Below are positions 54,653-63,970 of a stretch of 64,000 nucleotides of DNA, one piece after another. The DNA lies in the NCBI RefSeq assembly GCF_007556685.1, contig NZ_VJON01000006.1:27698-91697 (forward strand), given 5' to 3'. The first letter of the stretch is position 1. The number at the start of each line of letters is the position of its first letter. This DNA is from Tepidimonas charontis (GTDB taxonomy: Bacteria > Pseudomonadota > Gammaproteobacteria > Burkholderiales > Burkholderiaceae_C). The notes below the pieces were generated by a model that saw only the letters and a list, made by a program, of their open reading frames with translations, was not told where the DNA came from and did not search any database. Made by a program: the position numbers and the translations under genes.

Positions 54653-55423
54653 TCACATGCGCTCGACGCGCACCACCATTTCGCGCGCGAATTCGACGAA
54701 GGCCTTGGCACCGCGCGCCGACGGGTCGAACACCACGCCGGGCAGCCCGTAGCTGGGCGCTTCGGCCAAGCGCACGTTGCGCGGAATCACGGTGTCGAAC
54801 ACCTTATCGCCAAAATGCGCTTTCAGTTGCTCGCTGACTTGCTGCTGCAGCGTGATGCGGGTGTCGAACATCACGCGCAGCAAGCCGATCAACTTCAAAT
54901 CGCGATTGAGGTTGGCGTGCACCTGCTTGATGCTGTTGACCAGGTCTGACAGACCCTCGAGAGCGAAATATTCGCATTGCATCGGCACGATCACACCGTG
55001 CGCTGCGCACAATCCGTTGAGGGTGAGCAGGCTCAGCGAGGGCGGGCAGTCTATCAATATGAAGTCGTAGTCGCCCTGCACGGCCGCCAGCGCCTGGCGC
55101 AGACGGTGCTCGCGCTGCGGCAGCTCCACCAACTCCACCTCGGCGCCGGCCAATTCGCGGTTGGCGCCCAGCACATCGTAGCCGGCCGCCTCGCTGCGGC
55201 GCGCCGCATCAGGCACGGCCGCACTTCCCAGCAGCACCTCATAGACCGTGGGGCGCAGGGTACGCTTGTCCACGCCCGAACCCATGGTCGCATTGCCCTG
55301 CGGGTCCAAATCGACCATCAGCACGCGCTGACCCACCTGGGCCAGCCCGGCGGCGAGGTTCACCGCGGTAGTGGTCTTACCCACACCGCCCTTTTGGTTG
55401 GCGACGCAAAAAACGCGAGCCAT
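54653..55423 (-). CDS. parA: Chromosome partitioning ATPase ParA
   Basis: A 256-residue ParA/Soj ATPase. Deviant Walker A: ANQKGGVGKTTTAVNLAAGL; Walker A' LMVDLDPQGNATMGSG; Walker B ILIDCPPSLSLLTLNGL. Length fits the small chromosomal ParA class (no N-terminal HTH). The ATG at 55423 is preceded by GGAGGC. It lies between rsmG and parB in the common order mnmG-rsmG-parA-parB found near chromosome origins. Confidence 0.96.
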   Translation of the reverse strand: MARVFCVANQKGGVGKTTTAVNLAAGLAQVGQRVLMVDLDPQGNATMGSGVDKRTLRPTVYEVLLGSAAVPDAARRSEAAGYDVLGANRELAGAEVELVELPQREHRLRQALAAVQGDYDFILIDCPPSLSLLTLNGLCAAHGVIVPMQCEYFALEGLSDLVNSIKQVHANLNRDLKLIGLLRVMFDTRITLQQQVSEQLKAHFGDKVFDTVIPRNVRLAEAPSYGLPGVVFDPSARGAKAFVEFAREMVVRVERM

Positions 55424-55577
55424 CGTCAGCCTCCAGCCCAGATGCGATCGCCGGACAGAGGTCGCGTCTGCCCTCTCGGGGTGAAGCAGAGTGCGGTGCG
55501 CACAAGCGAAAGACGAGCAAAGCCAGCCATGGGCGAATCGAACCTCGGGCGTGTGGTTTTTGGCGGACGTGGCGAGT

Positions 55578-56270
55578 TTACGGGGATTCGACCGGCGCGG
55601 GCCGCATCCACACCAAACAGCGCTGCGCATCCAGGCCCGGCACCGTCAATGGTTCCACGTGAAACACATGCACCGTGGGCGGCAGGGCCGCGATTTCGTC
55701 CTGCGGTACCCGACCCTTCATCGCCAGCCAGACCCCGTCCGGCGCCAGTGCCAGCCGCGACCAGGCGGTGAAATCGGCCAATGAGGCGAACGCGCGCGAC
55801 ACGATCACGTCGTACGGCCCAGACAGCGCCTGCACCCGTGCGTGCACGCCGTGCAAATGGGGCAACCGCAGGGTGGCGGCGATTTGCTCGATGAACGCAA
55901 CTTTCTTGGCCACCGCATCGACGCAGGTCACCTCCAGATCGGGGCAGGCGATGGCCAGCACCACCCCCGGCAATCCCCCTCCCGAACCCACGTCCAACAC
56001 CCGCCGTGCCGGCGCCCGCATCGTCACAGCGGGCAACGCGGGCAACCCCGATTGGCGGCGCAACGGCACCACCACCGCCAAGCTATCCAAAAGATGATGC
56101 GTCAGCATTTGCGCCGGCTCACGCAGCGCCGTGAGGTTGTAGACCCGATTCCAGCGCTGCAGGGCGTCCAGATAGGCCAGCAAACGCGCTTCAGCCCCTT
56201 CGGGCAACACCAGGCCGAGCGCCGACAGGCCGGTGCGCAGCGCGGCGGCAGCGGGCTGCATGGTCGTCAT
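55578..56270 (-). CDS. rsmG: 16S rRNA (guanine527-N7)-methyltransferase RsmG
   Basis: A 230-residue GidB/RsmG. The SAM-binding motif I is [63 protein letters not shown] and [12 protein letters not shown] follow. The N-terminus [32 protein letters not shown] is typical. The ATG at 56270 overlaps the mnmG stop; an ATG three codons later is also possible. The 3' end contains a parS-like site, so the coding sequence there (VHVFHVEPL) does double duty. Confidence 0.95.
   Translation of the reverse strand: MTTMQPAAAALRTGLSALGLVLPEGAEARLLAYLDALQRWNRVYNLTALREPAQMLTHHLLDSLAVVVPLRRQSGLPALPAVTMRAPARRVLDVGSGGGLPGVVLAIACPDLEVTCVDAVAKKVAFIEQIAATLRLPHLHGVHARVQALSGPYDVIVSRAFASLADFTAWSRLALAPDGVWLAMKGRVPQDEIAALPPTVHVFHVEPLTVPGLDAQRCLVWMRPAPVESP
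55651..55666. promoter_or_regulatory. parS: parS-like site in rsmG
   Basis: GGTTCCACGTGAAACA (TGTTTCACGTGGAACC on the other strand) differs from the parS consensus TGTTTCACGTGAAACA at two positions, both in one half. It is inside the rsmG coding sequence, about 0.2 kb from parA. Confidence 0.7.
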
Positions 56271-58264
56271 GCTGCGCGCGCCGCCGCGGTATCGTCGTCC
56301 GCGGCCGCCGCCAGCGCCTCACCCCCAAAGCCCTTGAAACGCCCGCGCTTCAAATGGATCAGCAACAAGGAAATCGCCGCCGGCGTAATGCCCGAGATGC
56401 GGGCCGCCTGCCCCAGGGTTTCCGGCCGATGCTGCTGCAACTTTTGCCGCACCTCGATGCTCAACGCAGCCACCTGCATATAGTCCAAGTCGGGAGGCAG
56501 CTTCAGGTGCTCGTAACTGGCGGCGCGCTCGACTTCGTCGCGCTGGCGCTCGATATAACCCGCGTACTTGGCGCCAATTTCCACCTGCTCCACCACCGGC
56601 GCGTACAGCGCGCCCAAGGTTTCACGTGAAACATCGGTGCTGGACCAGCGCCCACCCTCCAACGACATCAAGGCCTCGTAGCCGACACCGGGGCGGCGCA
56701 ACAGGTCGAACAGGCGGTATTCGTGCTCGATGGCCTTGCCCAACACCCGCTCGGCCTCGGCGGCCGAGACGATGCGCGGGTTGACCCAGGTCGATTTCAG
56801 CCGTTCGGTTTCACGTGAAACGGCGTCGCGTTTGCGGCAAAACGCCTCCCAGCGTGCGTCGTCCACCAAGCCCAGGCGGCGCCCGATCTCGGTCAGCCGC
56901 AGATCGGCGTTGTCCTCACGCAGCTGCAAGCGGAATTCGGCGCGGCTGGTGAACATGCGGTAGGGCTCGGTCACGCCTTTGGTGATCAGGTCGTCCACCA
57001 ACACACCCAGATAGGCCTCGTCGCGGCGCGGCACCCATGGCTCGCGCCCCAGCACCTGCAGCGCTGCGTTGATACCGGCGTACAAACCCTGCGCCGCCGC
57101 CTCCTCGTAGCCAGTGGTACCGTTGATCTGCCCAGCGAAAAACAGCCCGCCGATGGCCTTGATCTCGAAGGTCGAGCGCAGCGCGCGCGGATCGAAATAG
57201 TCGTACTCGATGGCGTAGCCTGGGCGCAGGATGTGCGCGTTTTCCAAACCGGCAATCGAGCGCACCATGGCATATTGGATATCGAACGGCAAGCTGGTCG
57301 AAATACCGTTCGGGTACACCTCATGGGTATCCAGCCCTTCCGGCTCCAGGAAGATCTGATGACTGTCCTTGTCGGCGAAACGGTTGATCTTGTCTTCGAC
57401 GCTGGGGCAGTAGCGCGGGCCCACCCCTTCGATCTTGCCGGTGAACATCGGGCTTCGGTCGAAGCCGCTGCGGATGATCTCGTGCGTGCGCGCGTTGGTG
57501 TGCGTGACCCAGCACGGCACCTGCGCAGGGTGCATTTCGGGCCGTCCCATGAAGCTGAACACCGGTACCGGCTGGCCCTCGGTCTCCGACCCCGGCATAC
57601 CGTCACCGGGCTGCACCGTGCAGCGCGACCAATCGATGGTGCGCCCGTCCAACCGCGGCGGCGTGCCGGTCTTCAGCCGCCCCTGCGGCAGCTTGAGCTC
57701 CTTCAAACGGGCCGACAAGCGCACCGCTGGCGGGTCGCCCGCGCGCCCGCCGCTGTAGTGCGCCAGGCCGACGTGAATCTTGCCGTCCAAAAAGGTGCCA
57801 GCGGTCAACACCACCGCACGCGCGCGAAACCGCACACCGATCTGCGTCACCGCCCCCACCACGCGGTCCCCCTCCAGCATCAGATCGTCCACCGCCTGCT
57901 GGAAAAGCCACAGATTGGGCTGATTCTCCAGCCGGCGGCGAATCGCCGCCTTGTACAGCTTGCGGTCGGCTTGCGCCCGTGTGGCGCGCACCGCCGGGCC
58001 CTTGCTGGCATTGAGGATGCGAAACTGAATCCCCGCTTCATCCGTGGCCAGCGCCATCGCGCCACCCAGCGCGTCCACCTCCTTGACCAAATGGCCTTTG
58101 CCGATGCCGCCGATGCTGGGGTTGCAGCTCATCTGTCCCAGGGTTTCGATGTTGTGGGTGAGCAACAGGGTGCGACAGCCCATGCGTGCCGCGGCCAAGG
58201 CGGCCTCGGTACCGGCGTGCCCGCCCCCGACGACGATGACATCGAACTCCTGCGGATACAGCAT
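56267..58264 (-). CDS. mnmG: tRNA uridine-5-carboxymethylaminomethyl modification enzyme MnmG
   Basis: A 665-residue FAD protein (GidA) that, with MnmE, modifies U34 of certain tRNAs. The N-terminal FAD motif is [21 protein letters not shown], followed by [23 protein letters not shown]. Also visible are [41 protein letters not shown] and [21 protein letters not shown]. The C-terminal helical domain ends [18 protein letters not shown]. The ATG at 58264 is chosen over an ATG 12 codons upstream. Two parS-like sites lie in its 3' third, in frame with the coding sequence. Confidence 0.96.
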   Translation of the reverse strand: MLYPQEFDVIVVGGGHAGTEAALAAARMGCRTLLLTHNIETLGQMSCNPSIGGIGKGHLVKEVDALGGAMALATDEAGIQFRILNASKGPAVRATRAQADRKLYKAAIRRRLENQPNLWLFQQAVDDLMLEGDRVVGAVTQIGVRFRARAVVLTAGTFLDGKIHVGLAHYSGGRAGDPPAVRLSARLKELKLPQGRLKTGTPPRLDGRTIDWSRCTVQPGDGMPGSETEGQPVPVFSFMGRPEMHPAQVPCWVTHTNARTHEIIRSGFDRSPMFTGKIEGVGPRYCPSVEDKINRFADKDSHQIFLEPEGLDTHEVYPNGISTSLPFDIQYAMVRSIAGLENAHILRPGYAIEYDYFDPRALRSTFEIKAIGGLFFAGQINGTTGYEEAAAQGLYAGINAALQVLGREPWVPRRDEAYLGVLVDDLITKGVTEPYRMFTSRAEFRLQLREDNADLRLTEIGRRLGLVDDARWEAFCRKRDAVSRETERLKSTWVNPRIVSAAEAERVLGKAIEHEYRLFDLLRRPGVGYEALMSLEGGRWSSTDVSRETLGALYAPVVEQVEIGAKYAGYIERQRDEVERAASYEHLKLPPDLDYMQVAALSIEVRQKLQQHRPETLGQAARISGITPAAISLLLIHLKRGRFKGFGGEALAAAADDDTAAARAA
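56618..56633. promoter_or_regulatory. parS: parS-like site 1 in mnmG
   Basis: GGTTTCACGTGAAACA matches the parS consensus TGTTTCACGTGAAACA at 15 of 16 positions. It lies within the mnmG coding sequence, 1.2 kb from parA. Confidence 0.85.
56807..56822. promoter_or_regulatory. parS: parS-like site 2 in mnmG
   Basis: GGTTTCACGTGAAACG contains the full 14-bp palindromic core GTTTCACGTGAAAC and differs from the parS consensus only at the outermost base on each side. It is 189 bp from the first mnmG site. Confidence 0.85.
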
Positions 58265-58478
58265 GACCCCACGCTCCAGCGACGACGGACCGCCACCCAC
58301 GACAGGCGCGGCCCTCTCCAGGACAAGGTGTCGATTGTCCCACGTTCGCCGCCAGCGTGCTCACCGCGCGGCCATGCCCCTGGAAGGTTGCCGGCGGCCG
58401 TCGACAGCCACGTACTTTCGTCGTACAGTGCAGGGTATCGCGACACCCGATCACAACACCCTTCGAGGAGGTTTGGAC

Positions 58479-58673
58479 ATGACACGTAACGTGGGCGGCA
58501 TCGACCGCATCCTTCGAATCGTCATCGGCATCGCGCTCATTGCCGCTGCGGCCACTGGGGCCATTGGCATGTGGGGATACATCGGCATCCTGCCACTGGC
58601 CACCGGGTTGATCGGCTGGTGCCCGCCCTACGCCATCTTTGGCATCAACACCTGCAAAACCAAGAGCGAGTGA
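58479..58673 (+). CDS. Small DUF2892 membrane protein
   Basis: A 64-residue protein starting MTRNVGGIDRILRIVIGIAL, the standard N-terminus of the DUF2892/YgaP-tail family. It has two hydrophobic helices (LRIVIGIALIAAAAT and YIGILPLATGLIG) and the C-terminal CPPYAIFGINTC motif with two cysteines. The family often appears as the membrane tail of rhodaneses. The ATG at 58479 has GAGGAGG upstream. Its TGA overlaps a GTG that can start the downstream PAS-GGDEF gene. Confidence 0.85.
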   Translation: MTRNVGGIDRILRIVIGIALIAAAATGAIGMWGYIGILPLATGLIGWCPPYAIFGINTCKTKSE

Positions 58674-60763
58674 TACCGGCAGCGGGGAAGACAGCGGCGA
58701 GCCCGCGGGTGCGCCGGATCGCCCTTGGGGCTTATGCACTGTTGGTGCTTGCGCTGGCAGGCGGGATTTGGTTTGGCACTGGCGGACCCACCACGCCGGC
58801 GCAAGCCACTCCAGTGTCGCCAGCGGATCGGCTCTCCTTTGGCGAGGTGTATCGCCAGCAAGGCGTGCCGATGTTGTGGATCGACCCCGACAGCGGCACC
58901 ATTGTCGACGCCAACGATGCCGCAGCAGCCTTTTACGGCTACTCGGTACTCGAATTGCGCCAGCGCACGATCCAGTCGATCAACCAACTCACGGCCGAAC
59001 AGGTGTTGGCCGAGCGCCTGCGCGCCGCCCAACAACAGCGCAACAGCTTCATTTTCCCGCACCGCCTGGCCGGCGGTTCCATCCGTCAGGTGGAAGTGCA
59101 TTCGGTGCCCTATCGATTGGGTGAACGCACGCTGCTGCTTTCCTTCATTCGTGATGTGTCGCCGCAGTGGCTCAGTACCCATGAACAGGTTCGCTACCAC
59201 GAGCAGCTCGAGCAGGCCGTACAAGCCGAACGGGCGCGCGCCGACGCCGCCCAGCGGCAACGGCAGGCGCTGCTGATCGCCGCGGTGCTGCTGGCCACCA
59301 GCGTCGCGGTATTGGCCATTTTGTTGCGGCGTCAGACCCGCTTCTTGGCACTAGAAGCCGGACGCGCTCGCGACGCCGAACACACCGCGCGCGCCGCTTT
59401 ACAGCGCGAACACGAAACCTTGCGCAAACTCGCCAGCGCCCGCCAACGCCTGCAGCACCTGGTGCACGGCACCGCCCTGGCCACGTGGGACTGGGACCTG
59501 CAAACCGACTGCATCGAAGTCAACGACCGCTGGCGCGCCATGCTCGGCTACGACGGGGTGACGCTGCCCCAACTGGACGGTCGCCGCTGGTCGGCGCTGC
59601 TCCACCCGGCCGACCGCACGTTGTGGGAGCAGGCCTGGGCGCGCCACGTCAGCGGACAGCGACCGCTGCTGGAGTGCGAAGTGCGGCTGCAGCACCGCGA
59701 CGGTCGCTGGATCACGGTGCGGCTGCGGGGTCAGGTGGTGGCGCGCGACGAGGCCGGGCACCCGCAGCGCGCCGCGGGCATCGCACTGGACGTCAGCGCC
59801 GAGCGGGCACAGCAGCAAGCCTTGGCGCTGGCAGACCAAGTGTTCAACCACACCCAGGAGGCCATCCTGGTCACCGACCTGCAACAGCGCATCGTGCGCG
59901 TCAACGACGCCTTCACCCGCCTGACCGGCTACACCGCCGACGAGGTGCTGGGCCGCACGCCAGCCGTGCTGGCCTCCGGGCGACACGACCGCGCCTTCTT
60001 TCGCGACCTGTGGCAGGCTCTGCACAGCCAGGGTTTTTGGAGCGGCGAAATCTGGAACCGTCGCCGCGACGGCTCGCTGATGGCCAACTGGATGTCGATC
60101 AGCGCCGTGCGCGGGCCCGGCGGCAGCGTCGAAGCCTACGTTGGCTTGTTCCATGACATCACCGCGCGCAAGGCCAACGAAGCCGAACTGCGGCGCGCCG
60201 CGCTGTTCGACCCCCTCACCGGCTTGGGCAACCGCGTGCTGCTGCAGGACCGCCTGGAGCAGGCGCTGGCCCGCAGCCAGCGCAACGGCACCCACCTGGC
60301 CGTGGTGATGCTGGACTTGGATGGCTTCAAGCCGGTCAACGACACCTACGGACACGCCGCCGGCGACCGCTTGCTGGTGGCGCTGGCGCAACGCCTGCGC
60401 CAGTGCACGCGGGAAGTGGACACCGTGGCGCGGCTGGGCGGCGACGAATTCGTGCTGGTGTTGCCGGACCTGGCGCGCCCCACCGACGTCGAGCCGCTGC
60501 TAGAGCGCATCTTGCACGCTGCGGCCACGCCGTTCGACGACGAAGCCGGCACGCTGCGGGTGTCGGCCAGCATCGGGGTCACGTTCTACCCACAAACCCC
60601 TGCGGTGGATGCAGCGACCCTGCTGCAACAGGCCGACCACGCCATGTACGCCGCCAAACGCGCTGGCCGCAACCGCTGGGCCATTTGGCGACCAGACGGC
60701 GAGGCCACCGCCGGCGCGGCGGCCCCCGTGACCTCCGCGGAGCTCACGCCGCCTGCGGCGTAG
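58670..60763 (+). CDS. Membrane PAS-PAS-PAS-GGDEF diguanylate cyclase
   Basis: About 697 residues from the GTG at 58670, which overlaps the DUF2892 stop (GTGA); no ATG lies before the first domain, so the start is uncertain. Features: a TM helix near residue 20-38 (ALGAYALLVLALAGGIWFG), a PAS domain outside or between membranes (GTIVDANDAAAAFYGYSVLELR), a second TM helix (QALLIAAVLLATSVAVLAIL, about 205-224), a short coiled coil, two further PAS domains (one starting TWDWDLQTDCIEVNDRWRAML; one with ILVTDLQQRIVRVNDAFTRLTGY), and a GGDEF domain with intact GGDEF near 590 and an RxxD site (REVD) five residues before it. It should synthesise c-di-GMP. Its tail overlaps an HD-GYP gene remnant on the other strand. 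Confidence 0.87.
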   Translation: MIPAAGKTAASPRVRRIALGAYALLVLALAGGIWFGTGGPTTPAQATPVSPADRLSFGEVYRQQGVPMLWIDPDSGTIVDANDAAAAFYGYSVLELRQRTIQSINQLTAEQVLAERLRAAQQQRNSFIFPHRLAGGSIRQVEVHSVPYRLGERTLLLSFIRDVSPQWLSTHEQVRYHEQLEQAVQAERARADAAQRQRQALLIAAVLLATSVAVLAILLRRQTRFLALEAGRARDAEHTARAALQREHETLRKLASARQRLQHLVHGTALATWDWDLQTDCIEVNDRWRAMLGYDGVTLPQLDGRRWSALLHPADRTLWEQAWARHVSGQRPLLECEVRLQHRDGRWITVRLRGQVVARDEAGHPQRAAGIALDVSAERAQQQALALADQVFNHTQEAILVTDLQQRIVRVNDAFTRLTGYTADEVLGRTPAVLASGRHDRAFFRDLWQALHSQGFWSGEIWNRRRDGSLMANWMSISAVRGPGGSVEAYVGLFHDITARKANEAELRRAALFDPLTGLGNRVLLQDRLEQALARSQRNGTHLAVVMLDLDGFKPVNDTYGHAAGDRLLVALAQRLRQCTREVDTVARLGGDEFVLVLPDLARPTDVEPLLERILHAAATPFDDEAGTLRVSASIGVTFYPQTPAVDAATLLQQADHAMYAAKRAGRNRWAIWRPDGEATAGAAAPVTSAELTPPAA

Positions 60764-60878
60764 CCGACTCGGACCAACGGGCCCGGATTTCCAGCATCTG
60801 CGGCAGCTCGTCCAAAAAAGCATCCACCAGGCGCGGCTCGAAGTGTCGCCCACGCTGCTTGTTACACCTTCGATCGAG
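60744..60878 (-). pseudogene. Remnant of an HD-GYP domain gene (C-terminal tail only)
   Basis: Reading the minus strand from about 60878 to a TGA at 60744 gives KQRGRHFEPRLVDAFLDELP followed by QMLEIRARWSES. This matches the last helices of HD-GYP cyclic di-GMP phosphodiesterases (the pattern GxHFDPxLVDAFL). Upstream in the same frame is a stop codon and then the 3' end of the EAL gene, so the body of the gene is missing. The first bases overlap the 3' end of the convergent PAS-GGDEF gene. Confidence 0.6.
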
Positions 60879-60896
60879 CGCCTAGACATCGCAAGG

Positions 60897-62316
60897 CTAC
60901 ACTTGCGCGCCCGTCACGGGATGGAGTTGGGCCAACACCGCCTGCGCAGGCAGCGCCGGTGCGTACAACCACCCCTGAAAAACCGGGCAGCGACAGCGGC
61001 GCAAAAAGGCCAGCTGGGCGGCGGTCTCCACACCCTCGGCCACCGCCTCCAAGCGCAGGGTACGCGCCAGCGCAAGCATACCGCGCACCACGGCGGCATC
61101 CGTGCTGTCGTCCGGGATGTGGCGCACGAAGCTGCGATCGATCTTGAGCCGCTGCACCGGCAGCTGCTTGAGCACCGCCAGCGACGAATGGCCGGTGCCG
61201 AAATCATCCAGCGCGATGCACACCCCCAAATCGGCCAGCGCCGCCACGGTGCGGCGCGCCTGCTCGGCATCGCCCATGGCCTGGGACTCGGTAATCTCCA
61301 GCTCCAGTTGCTGCGGCGCCACACCATAGCCTTGCAGCAGATCGCGCACCTGCGCCACCAACGCCGGCTGGCGAAATTGCTGGGGCGATAAATTGACCGC
61401 GACCCGGATGTGCAGCCCCTGATCGGCCCAGGCCCGTAATTGGCGGCACGCCTCACGCAGCACCCAGTCGCCCAGCGGCAGGATCAGACCCGTAGCCTCC
61501 GCCACCGGAATGAAGCGCGCTGGCGGGACCACGCCCAGCTCGGCATCGGTCCAGCGCAGCAACGCTTCCACACCCAACACCGTGCCGCTGCGCACATCCA
61601 CCTGGGGCTGGTAGTGCAGCGCCAAACCGTCGCTGCGCAAGGACTCGCGCAGGCGGGCGGCAACCTGCTGCAGCACGCGATCGCCCACCGGATGGCCGTA
61701 GGAGTCGTTGATGCCTTTGAAGTCGTCCAAGTCGAGCAACAACAGCGCCGCAGTGTGGCCGTGGCGCTGCGGCCACCGCCGTCCGCAGCTGTGTAAGTAA
61801 TTGACTGCGATTGAGCAGGCCGGTCAGCACATCGTGCGCAGCCAGATTCGACAACTCCACGATCAGCCGCCGCTGCTCGGTGACGTCACGCACGAAAGCG
61901 ACGGCGCAGGGCTCGTCATGCCACATGGCCACGCCCAGCGCCACGTCCACCGGCACCAAGCTGCCGTCGGCACGGCGCAGCATCAAATTCGGCACGCGCC
62001 CCATCGGGCGCGGGTGGGGCGCGTCGAAAAAGGCGTGCACGCGCTGGGCGTGTGTGGCGCGCGCTGGCAGCGGCAACAGCAGGTCCAGCGGCTGTCCGCG
62101 CAATTCGTCCTCACGGTAGCCGGCCAGCCGCTGCAGTGCCGGGTTGACCGCCAACAAGCGCCCTTGCCGATCGACCACCAGGATGCCGTCCGGGGCATTG
62201 TCGAACACCCCACGCGCCAGCGTGTCCAGCGACTGCCGCAGCGTTTCACCCACCGAGCGGGCCCACTGCGGGGGCGACGTCGGCAGGGGCGGGCGCCCTG
62301 GCAGCGATGATGACAT
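60897..62316 (-). pseudogene. Frameshifted PAS-(GGDEF remnant)-EAL gene
   Basis: From the ATG at 62316 the frame encodes a PAS domain (VFDNAPDGILVVDRQGRLLA, AGYREDEL) and the start of a GGDEF domain ([20 protein letters not shown]). About 61770 the frame changes: one surplus base (or loss of two) in GTGGCCGCAGCG is needed to continue into [20 protein letters not shown] in the next frame. The GGDEF domain then runs only to [14 protein letters not shown] and jumps directly to [14 protein letters not shown] of the EAL domain, so the GGDEF signature and its C-terminal half are gone. The EAL domain (to 60897) retains EAL, NLSP, ITES, DDFGTG, LKID and AEGVET. If no sequencing error is involved, the gene is broken or makes two pieces. 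Confidence 0.75.
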
Positions 62317-62327
62317 GGCAGCCCCCC

Positions 62328-63893
62328 TCAGGCCGCTGCGCCGCGCCACACGGCCACGGCCTCGGCCAGGCGTTCGGCTTGCGCGTGCAGGCTGCGCGAG
62401 GCTGCGGCCATTTCCTCCACCAGCGCAGCGTTGTTTTGCGTATTGCGGTCCAGCAGCGCAATCGCCTCGCCGATCTGCGACACACCGCTCGATTGCTCCG
62501 CGCTGGCCGAGGCGATTTCATTGACCAGCTGCGTGACGCGCTGCACCTGCTGCACGATCTCGGCCATGCGCGCGCCGGCCTCGCCCACCTGCGCCGCGCC
62601 ACCGCGCACCTCTTCCACGCTGGACTGAATGAGCCCCTTGATTTCCTTGGCCGCCGCCGCACTGCGCTGCGCCAGCGAGCGCACTTCGCCGGCCACCACC
62701 GCAAAGCCGCGTCCGGCCTCGCCCGCGCGCGCTGCCTCCACCGCCGCGTTCAGGGCCAAGATATTCGTTTGAAAGGCGATACCGTCGATGACGGCGACGA
62801 TCTGCTCGATGCGCTGCGAGCTGGCCGTGATGCGCTCCATGGTCTGCACCACGGTCTGCACCACCTGCCCGCCGGCGGTGGCCGCACCGCTGGCTTCGGC
62901 CGCCAGTGCGCTGGCTTGGTGGGCGCTATCGGCGTTGTGGCGGACGGTGGCGGTGAGCTCCTCCATCGAGGCGGCGGTCTGCTCCAGGCTGGCGGCGTTG
63001 GATTCGGTGCGTGCCGACAGGTCCGCGTTGCCTTGCGCGATTTGTTCGGCCACCGCGCCCAGGTTGCCCGCTTGCAACGAGACGTCATCGGTGAGCGCGC
63101 GCAAATTGAGCCCGGCCTGGTTGATCGAGCGCATGATCATGCCGATGTCATCGACCCGATTCAGATGCAGGCTGTCGGCCGGTGAACCGCTGGCTACCGC
63201 CTGCGCGCGCTGCCGGATGGCGGCCAGCGGCCGCACGATTTGTGCGTGCAAAAAGGCGTGCGCCACCGCCGCCGCCAACAACGCCGCGCCGGCCACCGCC
63301 GCCTCGGCCGCCCAGTCGCCGCCGCGCAGCGCCATGGCGGCCCCGGTCAGCACCGGCAGCAGGGCCGCCCCCCACACGGCTAGCGCCACGCGCGCGCCGG
63401 TGGAGAGTTTTTGAAAGACGCTGCGCCACGCGCCCCAGCCGGTGTGCACGATCAGGCCGCGGTAAAACGCCAGCCCGCGCGCCTGCCCCTCGCGAAAGCG
63501 GCGATACAGCGCCTCGGCGGCGTCGATTTCGGCGCGCGTGGGCGCGGTACGCACCGACACATAGCCCACCACCTGCCCGTCGCGCACGCGCGGCGTGGCA
63601 TTGGCGCGCACCCAGTAGTGGTCGCCGTCCTTGCGGCGGTTTTTCACCAGCGCCGTCCACGACTCGCCCGCCTTGATGGTGGCCCACAAGTCGGCAAAAG
63701 CCTCGGGCGGCATGTCCGGATGGCGCACGATGTTGTGCGGCTGGCCCTGCAGCTCCTCGGCCGTGAAACCACTGACCGCCACGAACGCGCTGTTGGCGTA
63801 GGTGATGCGGCCCTTCGGGTCGGTGGTGGACAGCAGGGTCTGACGGCCGTTGAAGCTGTATTCACGTTGGGTGACAGGCAGATTTTGGCGCAT
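62328..63893 (-). CDS. aer: Aer-type aerotaxis receptor (PAS-HAMP-MCP)
   Basis: A 521-residue chemoreceptor. The N-terminal PAS domain is Aer-like ([55 protein letters not shown]), predicted to bind FAD and sense redox or oxygen. Two hydrophobic helices ([21 protein letters not shown] and [18 protein letters not shown]) anchor it without a large periplasmic domain. HAMP and the methyl-accepting domain follow, with the hairpin tip [37 protein letters not shown] intact. The ATG at 63893 is chosen by homology to Aer. It stops 11 bp before the decayed PAS-EAL gene, suggesting a former operon. With flhDC it indicates a motile organism. Confidence 0.93.
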   Translation of the reverse strand: MRQNLPVTQREYSFNGRQTLLSTTDPKGRITYANSAFVAVSGFTAEELQGQPHNIVRHPDMPPEAFADLWATIKAGESWTALVKNRRKDGDHYWVRANATPRVRDGQVVGYVSVRTAPTRAEIDAAEALYRRFREGQARGLAFYRGLIVHTGWGAWRSVFQKLSTGARVALAVWGAALLPVLTGAAMALRGGDWAAEAAVAGAALLAAAVAHAFLHAQIVRPLAAIRQRAQAVASGSPADSLHLNRVDDIGMIMRSINQAGLNLRALTDDVSLQAGNLGAVAEQIAQGNADLSARTESNAASLEQTAASMEELTATVRHNADSAHQASALAAEASGAATAGGQVVQTVVQTMERITASSQRIEQIVAVIDGIAFQTNILALNAAVEAARAGEAGRGFAVVAGEVRSLAQRSAAAAKEIKGLIQSSVEEVRGGAAQVGEAGARMAEIVQQVQRVTQLVNEIASASAEQSSGVSQIGEAIALLDRNTQNNAALVEEMAAASRSLHAQAERLAEAVAVWRGAAA

Positions 63894-63949
63894 GGAACCC
63901 CCCCGGTTTGAAATACCCAAATGTGACATGTAATAGCTCTAGAAAAAGT

Positions 63950-63970
63950 GGGGGGGGGGGGGGGGGGGGG
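63950..63970 (+). repeat. Run of 21 G at the end of the window
   Basis: An uninterrupted homopolymer of 21 G lies 57 bp upstream of the aer start codon. It could be a phase-variable tract in the aer upstream region, or a sequencing or assembly artefact at a contig end. Confidence 0.9.

Noticed and set aside
58265..58478. Gap between mnmG and the DUF2892 gene as a possible oriC
   Set aside because: Proximity to parS suggested it, but no DnaA boxes (TTATCCACA-like) or AT-rich unwinding element are visible.
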